This document shows, one piece after another, positions 51,428 through 59,885 of a DNA stretch of 64,000 nucleotides (position 1 is the first letter of the stretch; the number at the start of each line of letters is the position of its first letter). The notes beneath the pieces were generated by a model that did not search any database, was not told the origin of the DNA, and worked only from the letters and a program-made list of their open reading frames with translations. The stretch is from CAYQJV01 sp964417925. Lineage in GTDB: Bacteria > Hydrothermota > Tepidihabitantia > B3-TA06 > CAYQJV01. The translations under genes and the position numbers were made by a program. The stretch spans positions 17,205 to 81,204 of the forward strand of contig CAYQJV010000003.1 of assembly GCA_964417925.1 (NCBI GenBank). The letters run 5' to 3'.

Positions 51428-52467
51428 ACAGGCATCCCTGGAATTATGTAGTTGATGAGTTCAAGTAAATCTTGGTTCTTTAATCTTATACATCCCTCTG
51501 TTGCTCTTTTACCTATAGAAGATGGGTCATGGGTTCCATGAATTCCTATTCCTTTCCACGTTTTACCAGAATACGTAGCATCCGCTCCAGTATAAAGTCT
51601 GATAAAATATGGGCCATAGGCTCCTTTTATTGGGCCCAATGTGTCATCGGGAAAGTCATGGACCCAGTTTTTTGAATTTTCTATTTTTATTACATAAAAA
51701 CATCCTTCAGGAGTTCTGTAATCTCCAATCCTTTTTTTATCCCCTGGATTTTTACCAATAGCTACTGAATAAACCTTTACGGTATCATACCCTTTTAAAA
51801 GATAAAGTTTGAATTCGCTTTTTTTAATGAGAATTCCATACTTTGTATTTTTTTTGGCAAGCATATCTTTCCCCACAATTATTATGATGTCCTTCAACCC
51901 ATTTATTTGTTTTAATATGCCCTTTTTTAAAAATCTTTTTATACTTTCTGCAAGATTTTTCTCTTTCTTCCCATGATATATCACAGTAAAGAAAAATGTA
52001 TCCTTGGAAGCTTTCTCTGGGGTAAGGCATGAAAGCCCTAAGTAGTTTGTCAATCTATATGTAACTCTTCTTGCCAATCCTGGCTTAGGAGCGCCATTTA
52101 AGACAAAGACTTTTCTTACCAAAGAATCTGCGTTATAGTTAATGCTTTGAATTCCTATTTTTATAAAGATTGTGTCATTTTTTATCTTGGTCCATTTGAA
52201 TCCGCCAAGAATTTCTTTAAGACTATCTTTTTTGTATAATCTATGTGCAAAAATTTCTGTTTCTATTCTTATCTTTTCCTTGGAAGGTTGCTCAACTACC
52301 AGAAATCCAGTTTTTTTTAATCTTTCTTTAATTTTTTTAAAAGCACTTTCAAGCCCTCTTTTTTTAATATATTTCTCACATGAATTTTCTACTACGATTA
52401 CTATGGGCTCTTTTGGTTTACACAGAACTATACTAAATATCCACAGTATTTTGAGGTATTTTGCCAT
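51412..52467 (-). CDS. L,D-transpeptidase (YkuD domain) with N-terminal export signal
   Basis: 351 aa from ATG 52467 (a TTG at 52479 is less likely). N-terminal hydrophobic segment YLKILWIFSIVLC may be a lipoprotein signal. Residues ~95-215 are of unknown function. The C-terminal YkuD domain shows YGILIKKSEFKLYLLKGYDTVKVYSVAIG, GDYRTPEGCFYV and the active-site stretch GIGIHGTHDPSSIGKRATEGCIRL with catalytic Cys and His. It makes or anchors 3-3 peptidoglycan cross-links, or links proteins to the wall. Overlaps gyaR by 35 nt. Confidence 0.9.
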   Translation of the reverse strand: MAKYLKILWIFSIVLCKPKEPIVIVVENSCEKYIKKRGLESAFKKIKERLKKTGFLVVEQPSKEKIRIETEIFAHRLYKKDSLKEILGGFKWTKIKNDTIFIKIGIQSINYNADSLVRKVFVLNGAPKPGLARRVTYRLTNYLGLSCLTPEKASKDTFFFTVIYHGKKEKNLAESIKRFLKKGILKQINGLKDIIIIVGKDMLAKKNTKYGILIKKSEFKLYLLKGYDTVKVYSVAIGKNPGDKKRIGDYRTPEGCFYVIKIENSKNWVHDFPDDTLGPIKGAYGPYFIRLYTGADATYSGKTWKGIGIHGTHDPSSIGKRATEGCIRLKNQDLLELINYIIPGMPVWIER

Positions 52468-53389
52468 TATATACTTCAACTATGCTTTTTGCAGCCATTT
52501 CTGCCATTTTTTCTCTTGTTTGGTAGGTAGCACTACCTATGTGTGGTAAAAGCACAACTTGGGGGAGTTTTATTAATTCAGGATGGATTTTCGGTTCATT
52601 TTCATATACATCAAGTCCTGCTCCAAAAAGTTTTTTCTGTTTTAATGCCTTTACCAGTTCTTCTTCATCAATTACAGCTCCTCTTGAGGTATTTACAAGT
52701 ATTGCATCTTCTTTCATTAAAGAAAATTCCTCTTTGCCGATGAGATGGTAGGTTTCTTTTGTAAGTGGTACATGCAAAGATATAAAATCAGCTTCTCTTA
52801 ACAAATCACGAAGAGATTTCTTCTTTGCATGTAATCTGTCCTCCAGGACTTGATTATTTTTCCTTGAGAAGTAAAGTACTTTCATTTCAAATCCCTTTGA
52901 TTTTAATCCAAATGCTGTTCCTATCCTTCCTGCTCCAATTATCCCAAGTGTTTTTCCGTATATTTCCTTTCCTAAAAAAAGCATGGGATCCCATCCTTTA
53001 AATCTTCCTTCTCTAACAAATTTGTCTGCTTCAATTATTCTCCTTGCTACTGCGAATAACAATGCCCAAGCAAGTTCAGCAGTAGCATGGGTTAAGACAT
53101 CAGGAGTATTGGTGACGATGATTCCCTTTTTAATTGCATACTCTACATCAATATTATCTATCCCTACTGCATAGTTTGCAATAACTTTCAAATTCTTTGC
53201 GCTATCAATTACTTCTCTGTCAATTCTATCCGTTAAAAGGCATAGAATACCAAATACGTCCTTTATATTTTTGATTATTTCTTCTTTGCCGATAGGTTCA
53301 TCCTTTTCCCATATTTTTACTTCAAAATGCTTTTTTAAAATTTCGATTGCATTTTCTGGTATTTTTCTTGTTATGAATACTTTTTTCAT
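52433..53389 (-). CDS. D-2-hydroxyacid dehydrogenase (glyoxylate/hydroxypyruvate reductase-like)
   Basis: 318 aa. Seen: NYAVGIDNIDVEYAIKKGIIVTNTPDVLTHATAELA, the NAD-binding GIIGAGRIGTAFGLKSKGFEMKVLYFSR, Arg in LVNTSRGAVIDEEELVKAL, Glu in DVYENEP and His in LLPHIGSATYQTRE: the Arg-Glu-His triad of the family. The sequence pattern matches archaeal/thermophile glyoxylate reductases (GyaR), but phosphoglycerate-like or other 2-oxoacids remain possible. ATGA overlap with ruvB. Confidence 0.9.
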   Translation of the reverse strand: MKKVFITRKIPENAIEILKKHFEVKIWEKDEPIGKEEIIKNIKDVFGILCLLTDRIDREVIDSAKNLKVIANYAVGIDNIDVEYAIKKGIIVTNTPDVLTHATAELAWALLFAVARRIIEADKFVREGRFKGWDPMLFLGKEIYGKTLGIIGAGRIGTAFGLKSKGFEMKVLYFSRKNNQVLEDRLHAKKKSLRDLLREADFISLHVPLTKETYHLIGKEEFSLMKEDAILVNTSRGAVIDEEELVKALKQKKLFGAGLDVYENEPKIHPELIKLPQVVLLPHIGSATYQTREKMAEMAAKSIVEVYNGKIPQNTVDI

Positions 53390-54402
53390 AGAATTCTTTT
53401 TGGTAAAAGATTTATTGCCTCAAGTCCTTTCTCAGTTATTATTCTTCCTCTGGCAGTTCTTTTTAGGAAGCCCATCTTCACGAGATAAGGTTCATACACC
53501 TCTTCTATTGTTTTTGGGTCTTCCTCCATTGCAGCTGCAATAGTTTTTATTCCCACAGGTCCCCCTTTGAACTTTTCAGCAATCAGTTTTAGAAGTTCTT
53601 CATCCCTTTTATCTAAGCCATATTCATTTATTCCCAGTTTCTCAAGTGCATAAAGTACAGTATCAAGTTCTATTTCGTCTTTACCATCTACTTCTGCGAA
53701 ATCTCTTATTCTTCTTAAAAGTCTATTTGCAATTCTTGGTGTTCCTCTCGCACGTTTTGCAATTTCCTTTGACGCCTTATCAGTGATCTTAATCCCAAGA
53801 ATTTTGGCAGACCTTTTAACTACGAGTTCTAACTCCTCAGGAGAATAATAGTCTATGTGAAGTATTATTCCAAATCTTGCTCTTAGAGGCGGTGTGAGCA
53901 TCCCAAACCTTGTTGTTGCTCCAATAAGTGTGAATTTTGCTATGTTTATTTTTTCTGTTCTGGCTCCTGGCCCCTTATCAATTAAAATATCTATACAGAA
54001 ATCTTCAAGAGCAGAGTAAAGATATTCTTCCACTGTCCTACTGGTTCTATGTATTTCATCTACAAAAAGTACGTCTCCTTCTTTCAAATTGGTAAGTATT
54101 CCTACAAGATCAACAGGTCTTTCAAGAACAGGTCCAGAGGTGGTTTTTATATCTACCCCAAGTTCATTAGCAATTATATGGGCAAGTGTAGTTTTTCCAA
54201 GCCCCTGGGGTCCGTAGAAAAGAATGTGATCCAAAGATTCTTTCCTTTTTTTTGCTGCGTCAATAAATACTCTTAAATTTTCTTTTAGATTTTTCTGCCC
54301 AATAAACTCTTCAAGAGTTTTTGGCCTCAATGTAAGATCAAGTTTTTCGTCTTCTGAAGTTCTTATTCTTTCATAAATACTTGTATCAATTCTAAGACCC
54401 AT
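53386..54402 (-). CDS. ruvB: Holliday junction branch-migration helicase RuvB
   Basis: 338 aa. AAA+ motor of the RuvABC resolvasome. Seen: LRPKTLEEFIGQKNLKENL, Walker A YGPQGLGKTTLAHIIANE, Walker B VLFVDEIHR, sensor LIGATTRFGMLTPPLRARFG, then winged-helix C-terminus (PYLVKMGFLKRTARGRIITEKG). Overlaps ruvA by 11 nt and the dehydrogenase by 4 nt. Confidence 0.97.
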   Translation of the reverse strand: MGLRIDTSIYERIRTSEDEKLDLTLRPKTLEEFIGQKNLKENLRVFIDAAKKRKESLDHILFYGPQGLGKTTLAHIIANELGVDIKTTSGPVLERPVDLVGILTNLKEGDVLFVDEIHRTSRTVEEYLYSALEDFCIDILIDKGPGARTEKINIAKFTLIGATTRFGMLTPPLRARFGIILHIDYYSPEELELVVKRSAKILGIKITDKASKEIAKRARGTPRIANRLLRRIRDFAEVDGKDEIELDTVLYALEKLGINEYGLDKRDEELLKLIAEKFKGGPVGIKTIAAAMEEDPKTIEEVYEPYLVKMGFLKRTARGRIITEKGLEAINLLPKRIL

Positions 54403-54940
54403 TTTTTAATGCCTCTTTTATTATCTCTGCAAGACTTTTTTGGTCTATGTTGCTTATTTTTTCTACTCTTCTTCTTGCTTCGTTTGATGAAACTCCTAAG
54501 GAAACAAGAGCTTTTATGGCGTCTTCTTTTTTTGTGTTTCTTACCTTAGGATGAAGAGTTTCTTTAAGTTCAAAGATTATTTTCATTGCCTTTTTTTTGC
54601 CAATTCCAGGAGTTGATTTTAAAAGGTCTATTCTTTCTTCTTTTATACTTTTTTCAATCTCCTCCGGAGTATATCTGGAGAGAAGATTTAAAGCAGCGGT
54701 TTCTCCTACTTTAGGTACTGAGACTATTTTTTTAAAAATTTCTCTTTCTTTATTGCTTAAAAATCCATAAAGTTTTACCTCTTTTTCTTTAAAGATGGTA
54801 TGTATGAAAAGCTCTGCCTCACCTTCAATCTGTTGGCTTACAGAAAGAGGTACGTTTATTTCAAAACCGATACCCCCTGTAAGTAACACTATCTTTGTTG
54901 GACTTTTTTCTACTATCTTTCCTTTAATTCTATCTATCAT
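54392..54940 (-). CDS. ruvA: Holliday junction DNA-binding protein RuvA
   Basis: 182 aa. N-terminal OB fold (MIDRIKGKIVEKSPTKIVLLTGGIGFEINVPL), the two HhH motifs (FKKIVSVPKVGETAALNLLS and LLKSTPGIGKKKAMKIIFEL) that hold the junction, and the mobile C-terminal domain III (DAIKALVSLGVSSNEARRRVEKI) that contacts RuvB. Located between ruvC and ruvB, the standard order. Confidence 0.96.
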   Translation of the reverse strand: MIDRIKGKIVEKSPTKIVLLTGGIGFEINVPLSVSQQIEGEAELFIHTIFKEKEVKLYGFLSNKEREIFKKIVSVPKVGETAALNLLSRYTPEEIEKSIKEERIDLLKSTPGIGKKKAMKIIFELKETLHPKVRNTKKEDAIKALVSLGVSSNEARRRVEKISNIDQKSLAEIIKEALKNGS

Positions 54941-54944
54941 TATT

Positions 54945-55403
54945 TTATAATTCTTTATAAGCAGTATATGCAGCTGCTATGGCATCTGCTTCATCATCAT
55001 GGAGTTTACTATTCTCTATTTTTAAAAGTTTTTTTACCATGTATCTTATCTGTTTTTTTGAAGCTCTTCCATTTCCTGTAACCGCAAGTTTTATTTTGGC
55101 AGGAGTATATTCTTTAACCTCTATATTCTTCTTTGAAAGTAGATACAAAATCGCCCCCCTTAACTGGGCAGATAGAATAATACTTCGTGCAGAAACTTTT
55201 CTAAAAAACAGGGATTCAATGGCACATATCTGTGGTTTCTCTCTTCGGATTATTTTTGCCAGTTTTTCTGTTATATCTTTTATTCTTTTTTCTATCTTTT
55301 CAGAAGAGTTTCCTTTAATAAAACCATGAACTTTTAATTTTCCTTTTTCTATTATTCCGTAACCTGTTCTTACAAGACCAGGGTCTATACCCAGTATCTT
55401 CAC
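54945..55403 (-). CDS. ruvC: Holliday junction resolvase RuvC
   Basis: 152 aa. RNase H-like endonuclease. Seen: first Asp in ILGIDPGLVRTGYGII, Glu in CAIESLFFRKVSARSIILSAQLRGA, and the final acidic pair in LHDDEADAIAAAYTAY. It overlaps yebC by 4 nt and is followed 4 nt later by ruvA. The genome also encodes RuvX, a different family. Confidence 0.96.
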   Translation of the reverse strand: MKILGIDPGLVRTGYGIIEKGKLKVHGFIKGNSSEKIEKRIKDITEKLAKIIRREKPQICAIESLFFRKVSARSIILSAQLRGAILYLLSKKNIEVKEYTPAKIKLAVTGNGRASKKQIRYMVKKLLKIENSKLHDDEADAIAAAYTAYKEL

Positions 55404-56155
55404 ACGGCTTCAGATACAGTTTTCATTACTTCTTCGGGAATATCAAAGTTTGCATAAACATTTTGAACTTCATCAAGTTCATCCAGAGCCTCAAGGAGTT
55501 TAAGTAATTTTTCGGCTTCTTTTCCTGTTACCGTAACAGTGGATTGAGGAATCATTGTAAGTTCTGCATGTTCTACTTCTATTCCTTTTTCCTCAAACGC
55601 TTTTTTCACACGTATAAAATCTTCTGGAAGAGTTCTAATCTCGTAGGAATTACCTTCTTTTTTCACATCCTCGGCTCCTGCTTCCAGAGCTATTGAAAGA
55701 ATAGTATCTTCGTCGTATTTTTCGGCAGAAATCATTATAACTCCTTTAGGTTTGAACTGCCAAGCTACGCATCCAGAAGACCCTAAGTTTCCTCCATACT
55801 TTGAGAAAATGTGCCTTATTTCTCCTGTAGTTCTATTTTTGTTATCTGTAAGCGTTTTTACAAAAATTGCTACCCCTCCTGGACCATATCCTTCGTATTC
55901 AACCTCTTCATAGGTAACTCCTGGAAGTTCTCCTGTTCCTTTTTTTATTGCCCTTTCAATGTTTTCTGCTGGCATATTAACAGATTTTGCCTTTTCAATG
56001 GCTGCTCTTAAACGAATGTTCTTTTCAGGGTCACCACCACCGAGCCTTGCAGCAGTAATGATTTCTCTTGCTATCTTTGAGAAAATTCTTCCGCGTATTT
56101 GATCCATCTTTGCCTTTTTATGCTTTATCTGAGCCCATTTGGAATGACCTGCCAT
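55400..56155 (-). CDS. yebC: YebC/PmpR-family protein
   Basis: 251 aa. Seen: AGHSKWAQIKHKKAKMDQIRGRIFSKIAREIITAAR at the N-terminus, NMPAENIERAIKKGTGELPGVTYEEVEYEGYGPGG, and GNLGSSGCVAWQFKPKGVI. Members act as transcription regulators or as translation factors that help ribosomes stalled at proline stretches. Association with ruvC is widespread. Ribosome site GGGAGGT. Confidence 0.95.
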   Translation of the reverse strand: MAGHSKWAQIKHKKAKMDQIRGRIFSKIAREIITAARLGGGDPEKNIRLRAAIEKAKSVNMPAENIERAIKKGTGELPGVTYEEVEYEGYGPGGVAIFVKTLTDNKNRTTGEIRHIFSKYGGNLGSSGCVAWQFKPKGVIMISAEKYDEDTILSIALEAGAEDVKKEGNSYEIRTLPEDFIRVKKAFEEKGIEVEHAELTMIPQSTVTVTGKEAEKLLKLLEALDELDEVQNVYANFDIPEEVMKTVSEAV

Positions 56156-56177
56156 ATTACCTCCCTTTGTCTAACTT

Positions 56178-56657
56178 TTATCTTTTCTTTCCGTAAACAA
56201 TGGTGATCATTGTACTTTTCTTTTCTCTGGTTATAGTAACCATGAAGCCTTCTTTTTCTTTCTTTAAGGTAAGCATTATTCCCTTATCTTTTTCTCCTGC
56301 TCCTTCAACTTCCATTATTTTCTTCCATCCTTTATTGGTTAGATTTTCGTAATACCTTTTCACCGCATAAAAACTGGCATTTGTTTCCATTATCACCGTA
56401 TGTCCTTTACCCATTATTGAAAACTTACCTTTTACCTTTGCGCCTGGATATATGAGTTCTCTTGGGAAATCAGCAGGTAGATTCACGCTTTCACCAATGT
56501 CAATATCTGCCTTTTCTCCAGTTTCTTTTTCTATCTGTTTTTCAATTGTTTTTTCAACTATTCTTTTACCAATTGGTGCACATGGTGCACAAGGTGCGCA
56601 TTTTAAAAAAACCCCCAGTGTTGCAAGAATTATTATAAAAGTTAATATTTTTTTCAT
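56178..56657 (-). CDS. Hypothetical lipoprotein with Cys-Ala-Pro repeat
   Basis: 159 aa. Signal peptide (KKILTFIIILATLGVFLKC), a CAPCAPCAP run at residues 20-28 encoded by three near-identical 9-bp units, then a basic helix, and a compact domain (LPADFPRELIYPGAKVKGKF, ASFYAVKRYYENLTNKGWKK, MVTITREKKSTMITIVYG) seen in many lipoproteins of unknown function. Any of the three Cys may be lipidated. ATG with AAGGAGGTG, overlapping fumB by 4 nt. Confidence 0.65.
   Translation of the reverse strand: MKKILTFIIILATLGVFLKCAPCAPCAPIGKRIVEKTIEKQIEKETGEKADIDIGESVNLPADFPRELIYPGAKVKGKFSIMGKGHTVIMETNASFYAVKRYYENLTNKGWKKIMEVEGAGEKDKGIMLTLKKEKEGFMVTITREKKSTMITIVYGKKR
56575..56601. repeat. Three tandem 9-bp units in the lipoprotein gene
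   Basis: GGTGCACAT, GGTGCACAA, GGTGCGCAT in succession on the plus strand; they encode Cys-Ala-Pro on the minus strand. In-frame, so copy-number change would alter the lipobox region without breaking the gene. Confidence 0.7.
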
Positions 56658-57211
56658 AACACCTCCTTGTATTGTTTTGGTCCTTCAACAAACAAATTAC
56701 CTCCGTAACAGTCAATTGCTACAATGGCAGGGAGGTCCTCAACAACAAGTTTTCTTATTGCCTCCGGACCAAGGTCTTCATAAGCTACTATCTCTACTTT
56801 CTTAACTGCTTTTGCTACCAGAGCTGCTGCTCCTCCTACCACCACAAAATATACTGCTTTATGTTTAACCATGGATTCTATCACTTCCTTTCCTCTTGGA
56901 CCCTTGCCTATCATTCCTTTAAGCCCTGCAGAAAGCAATGCAGGGGTATATGGATCCATCCTTATGCTTGTGGTGGGACCAGCAGGTCCTATAGGATATC
57001 CTGGTTTTGCAGGGGCAGGGCCAACATAATATATTACTTTACCTCTTATATCAAAAGGAAGAGATTCTCCCTTTTTTAAAATTTCCACAAGCCTTTTATG
57101 AGCTGCATCTCTTGCTGTATATACTTCACCAGAAATTAAAACTCGTTCACCTGCTTTTAGAGAAAGCACAGTATCTTCTGTAAGTGGGGTTGTTATTTTT
57201 TTTCTTTCCAT
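56654..57211 (-). CDS. Class I fumarate hydratase, beta (C-terminal) subunit
   Basis: 185 aa, the size of the separate beta subunit of two-subunit fumarase or L-tartrate dehydratase. Seen: LTEDTVLSLKAGERVLISGEVYTARDAAHKRL, YYVGPAPAKPGYPIGPAGPTTSIRMD, GKGPRG, VVVGGAAALVAKAVKKVE, and EDLPAIVAIDCYGGNLF. The Fe-S-bearing alpha subunit is not in the window. It heads the operon with a promoter at 57257-57230 and an AAGGAGGT site. Fumarase is the more common assignment but tartrate dehydratase cannot be excluded. Confidence 0.87.
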   Translation of the reverse strand: MERKKITTPLTEDTVLSLKAGERVLISGEVYTARDAAHKRLVEILKKGESLPFDIRGKVIYYVGPAPAKPGYPIGPAGPTTSIRMDPYTPALLSAGLKGMIGKGPRGKEVIESMVKHKAVYFVVVGGAAALVAKAVKKVEIVAYEDLGPEAIRKLVVEDLPAIVAIDCYGGNLFVEGPKQYKEVL

Positions 57212-57229
57212 TGCACCTCCTTCATTTTA

Positions 57230-57257
57230 AGGATAATCTTAATCTTCATCAAGTCAA
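57230..57257 (-). promoter_or_regulatory. Promoter of the fumB-yebC-ruv-porX operon
   Basis: Minus strand TTGACT (57257-57252), 16 nt, TATCCT (57235-57230). The -10 is weaker (4 of 6). Leader about 12 nt with AAGGAGGTGC. It lies between the GGGPS stop and the fumB-like start. Confidence 0.55.
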
Positions 57258-57266
57258 CAATACAAC

Positions 57267-57989
57267 TTAAAACCTTTCAAAAATTCTGTCAATATCTTGA
57301 ATTATCTTTTCATTTTTTTCAAATGCATTTCCTATTACTAAGAAATCTGTCCCTGCTTTTATCAGTTTTCCGATTTCCATTATGTCTTTTATTCCTCCAC
57401 CTACCATTACTTTTACATTAAGTTTTTTCTTTATCCTTTCTATCATTCTCTCTGGGACCGGTTTTTTAGCACCACTTCCTGCATCAAGATAAACAAGCTT
57501 TAAACCTATATAGTATCCTGCAAGAACATGGGCAAAAAGGATATCTGGTTTATCTCTGGGAATAGGTCGTGTATTACTCATAAACTCTACACTGGTCTGT
57601 TTTCCAGATTCAATTAGAAGATAACCTGTAGGAATTGCTTCAATGCCATAATGATAAATAAGAGGAGCTGCTTTTACCTGTTCTCCTATTAAAAATTCAG
57701 GGTTTCTTCCACTTAAAAGAATCATGAATAAAATTGCATCTGCATATCTGGATACTTGGTGGGACCCTCCTGGGAAGATTATTACAGGTTTATCTGTATT
57801 TTCCTTTATCGTTTTTACAAATTCGTCAAATTCAGGATTAAGCAGGAGACTTGTGCCTACCAGAATACCAAGTGCTTTGGATTTAGTTATTGTTTTTACC
57901 ATGTTCTTCAATCTTTTTCTTTCTATTCTATCAGGATCAAGCAATACAAAGAAACCAGGTGCCTTTTTTTCTATCTTTTCCCAAACCAT
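57267..57989 (-). CDS. Geranylgeranylglyceryl phosphate synthase (GGGPS/PcrB family)
   Basis: 240 aa. A TIM barrel that joins a prenyl diphosphate to sn-glycerol-1-phosphate by an ether bond, the first step of archaeal-type lipids; Bacillus PcrB uses heptaprenyl chains. Seen: FVLLDPDRIERKRL near residue 15, IIFPGGSHQVSRYADAILFM near 70, GYYIGLKLVYLDAGSGAKKPVPE near 160, VMVGGGIKD near 192 and VIGNAFEKN near 217 (phosphate-binding). The pattern fits the group II GGGPS shared by archaea and Bacteroidetes. It overlaps ffh by 19 nt. No G1P dehydrogenase is in the window. Confidence 0.85.
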   Translation of the reverse strand: MVWEKIEKKAPGFFVLLDPDRIERKRLKNMVKTITKSKALGILVGTSLLLNPEFDEFVKTIKENTDKPVIIFPGGSHQVSRYADAILFMILLSGRNPEFLIGEQVKAAPLIYHYGIEAIPTGYLLIESGKQTSVEFMSNTRPIPRDKPDILFAHVLAGYYIGLKLVYLDAGSGAKKPVPERMIERIKKKLNVKVMVGGGIKDIMEIGKLIKAGTDFLVIGNAFEKNEKIIQDIDRIFERF

Positions 57990-59257
57990 GGTGGTTTACT
58001 TTTTTTTATCATTTTTGACATTTTATTTATCATGTTAAGCTCCTGTAAGAGTACATTCACATCATGGGGGGTAGTTCCACTTCCCCTTGCTATCCTTGCT
58101 CTTCTTGAGCCGTCTATTATTCCTGGGTTTCTTCTTTCCTCTGGAGTCATTGAAAGTATGATAGCCTCTTTTTTCTTCAATTCATCTTCATCTATTTCAT
58201 GTTGTTTTAATCCAGGGATCATCCCTGCGATTTTTGAAAATCCTCCCATTTTTTTAAATGTTCTTATCTGTACTAAAAGGTCTTCAAAATCAATTTTTCC
58301 TTCAAGAAATTTTTTTTGTGTTTTTTTCCTTAATTCTTCAGTAGTTATTTTCTCTACTTCTTCTGCTATGCTTAATACGTCTGGTTCACCCATTACTCTC
58401 ACTGCAATCCTTGTAGGATCGAAATGCTCAAGCATATCTATTCTTTCGCCTGTCCCTATAAAAAATACGGGTTTTTCAGTAACACTTTTAAAAGAAAGTA
58501 TCACTCCTCCTCTTGGATCTCCATCCATTTTTGTGACTACCCCTCCATCTATTCCAATCCTTTTGCTAAATTCTTCTGCCTGTCTTAGTGCATCTTGACC
58601 TGTCAAACCATCTATCACAAGTAGTGTATATTCTGGTTTTGTCTTATCTTTTATCAATTTGAGTTCTTCCATCATCTCCTCATCTATGTGCAATCTTCCT
58701 GCAGAGTCTATTATTACTACTCCATTGCCCTTTGTTTTAGCCTGTTTTATTGCTTCAAGGCATGTATTTAAATTATTTTCTTTCTGTGCAAAAAAATCTG
58801 CTCCTGCTCTTCTTGCTAAGAGTTGTAACTGTTTTGCAGCAGCAGGCCTTTTTGTATCTGCAGGCACAAGTAAAGGTTTCCTATTCCTCCATAGAAAGGC
58901 AAGTTTTGCAGCTGTAGTTGTTTTTCCTGTGCCTTGAAGTCCAACGAGAAGTATCACAGAAGGCATGTTTTTGAATTCAATCTTTACTGGTTTTTCACCG
59001 AGAAACTTTACAAGTTCTTCATAAACTATCTTCATTACCTGTTTGCCAGGAGAAAGGGCAGATGTTACTTCTGTGTTTTCTATTTTCTTCTTTATTTTTT
59101 CTGTAAGATTTTTCGCAACTTGATAATGAACATCTGCTTCCAGTAATGTTCTTCTTAGATCCCGTATAAAACTTTCTATTTCCTTATTAGATAGTTTCCC
59201 AAACCCTGTTATTTTTCTTTTAAGTTTTTGAAAAGAATCTTGAATTAAGTCAAACAT
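57971..59257 (-). CDS. ffh: Signal recognition particle protein Ffh
   Basis: 428 aa, slightly short. GTPase that delivers signal-anchored proteins to the Sec translocon with SRP RNA. Seen: N helical domain, GLQGTGKTTTAAKLAFLWR (G1), DTKRPAAAKQLQ, DSAGRLHIDEEMMEELK (G3), TKMDGDPRGG (G4), then the M domain with MIPGLKQ and GSRRARIARGSGTTPHDVNVLL; the C-terminal Met-rich part is small. Overlaps rpe by 8 nt. Confidence 0.97.
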   Translation of the reverse strand: MFDLIQDSFQKLKRKITGFGKLSNKEIESFIRDLRRTLLEADVHYQVAKNLTEKIKKKIENTEVTSALSPGKQVMKIVYEELVKFLGEKPVKIEFKNMPSVILLVGLQGTGKTTTAAKLAFLWRNRKPLLVPADTKRPAAAKQLQLLARRAGADFFAQKENNLNTCLEAIKQAKTKGNGVVIIDSAGRLHIDEEMMEELKLIKDKTKPEYTLLVIDGLTGQDALRQAEEFSKRIGIDGGVVTKMDGDPRGGVILSFKSVTEKPVFFIGTGERIDMLEHFDPTRIAVRVMGEPDVLSIAEEVEKITTEELRKKTQKKFLEGKIDFEDLLVQIRTFKKMGGFSKIAGMIPGLKQHEIDEDELKKKEAIILSMTPEERRNPGIIDGSRRARIARGSGTTPHDVNVLLQELNMINKMSKMIKKSKPPWFGKR

Positions 59258-59885
59258 TTTTTATTTTTTCAACCACTTCTTTATAGTTATTGCTTTTGAA
59301 TATTGCAGATCCTACTACCACCACATCTACTCCTACATCTTTTAGGTATTTTGCATTTTTAGGATTTATCCCTCCATCTGCAGAGATTACAAAATTTCTT
59401 TTACTGTGTTTTTTTGAAAATTCTTCTATTTTTTTTAATACAGAAGGAATAAGAGATTGTCCTCCAAATCCAGGATAAACGGTCATGAAAAGAACTTCCT
59501 CTACATAGGGGAGGAAGTGTTCTACCATTTCTACTGGAGTATCTGGATTTAATGCTATTCCAGCTGGGATACCTTTACCTTGTAGAGATTTTGCAAGATC
59601 TTCTGAATAATGAGTTTCTACATGGTAAATCACAGCATCTGCGCCATTTTTTATAAATTCCTCTGCATATTTTGAAGGGTTTTCTATCATTAAATGCACT
59701 CTTACAGGAAGTGATGTGACCTTCCTTACTGCAGAGGTAATTGGTATACCAAAACTTATATTTGGGACGAAGTGGCCATCCATAACATCCAGGTGGAATC
59801 CATCAACTCCTGCTTCTTCTGCTTTTTTAATTTCAGTAGATAAGATTGAAAAATCACAGTTAAGGATAGATGCAAATATTTTCAT
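59250..59885 (-). CDS. rpe: Ribulose-phosphate 3-epimerase
   Basis: 211 aa, TIM barrel of the pentose phosphate pathway. Seen: SILNCDFSILSTEIKKAEEAGVDGFHLDVMDGHFVPNISFG (metal His/Asp), VHLMIENPSKY, MTVYPGFGGQSLIPSVLKKI, and ISADGGINPKNAKYLKDVGVDVVVVGSAIF. Located after two PASTA proteins, an arrangement reminiscent of the prkC-rsgA-rpe order of Firmicutes. ATGA overlap with the upstream PASTA gene. Confidence 0.96.
   Translation of the reverse strand: MKIFASILNCDFSILSTEIKKAEEAGVDGFHLDVMDGHFVPNISFGIPITSAVRKVTSLPVRVHLMIENPSKYAEEFIKNGADAVIYHVETHYSEDLAKSLQGKGIPAGIALNPDTPVEMVEHFLPYVEEVLFMTVYPGFGGQSLIPSVLKKIEEFSKKHSKRNFVISADGGINPKNAKYLKDVGVDVVVVGSAIFKSNNYKEVVEKIKNV

Noticed and set aside
57756..58598. 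280-aa open frame on the plus strand
   Set aside because: Antisense to ffh and GGGPS, both with strong family motifs; composition (Ser/Phe/Cys-rich) is typical of a shadow frame.
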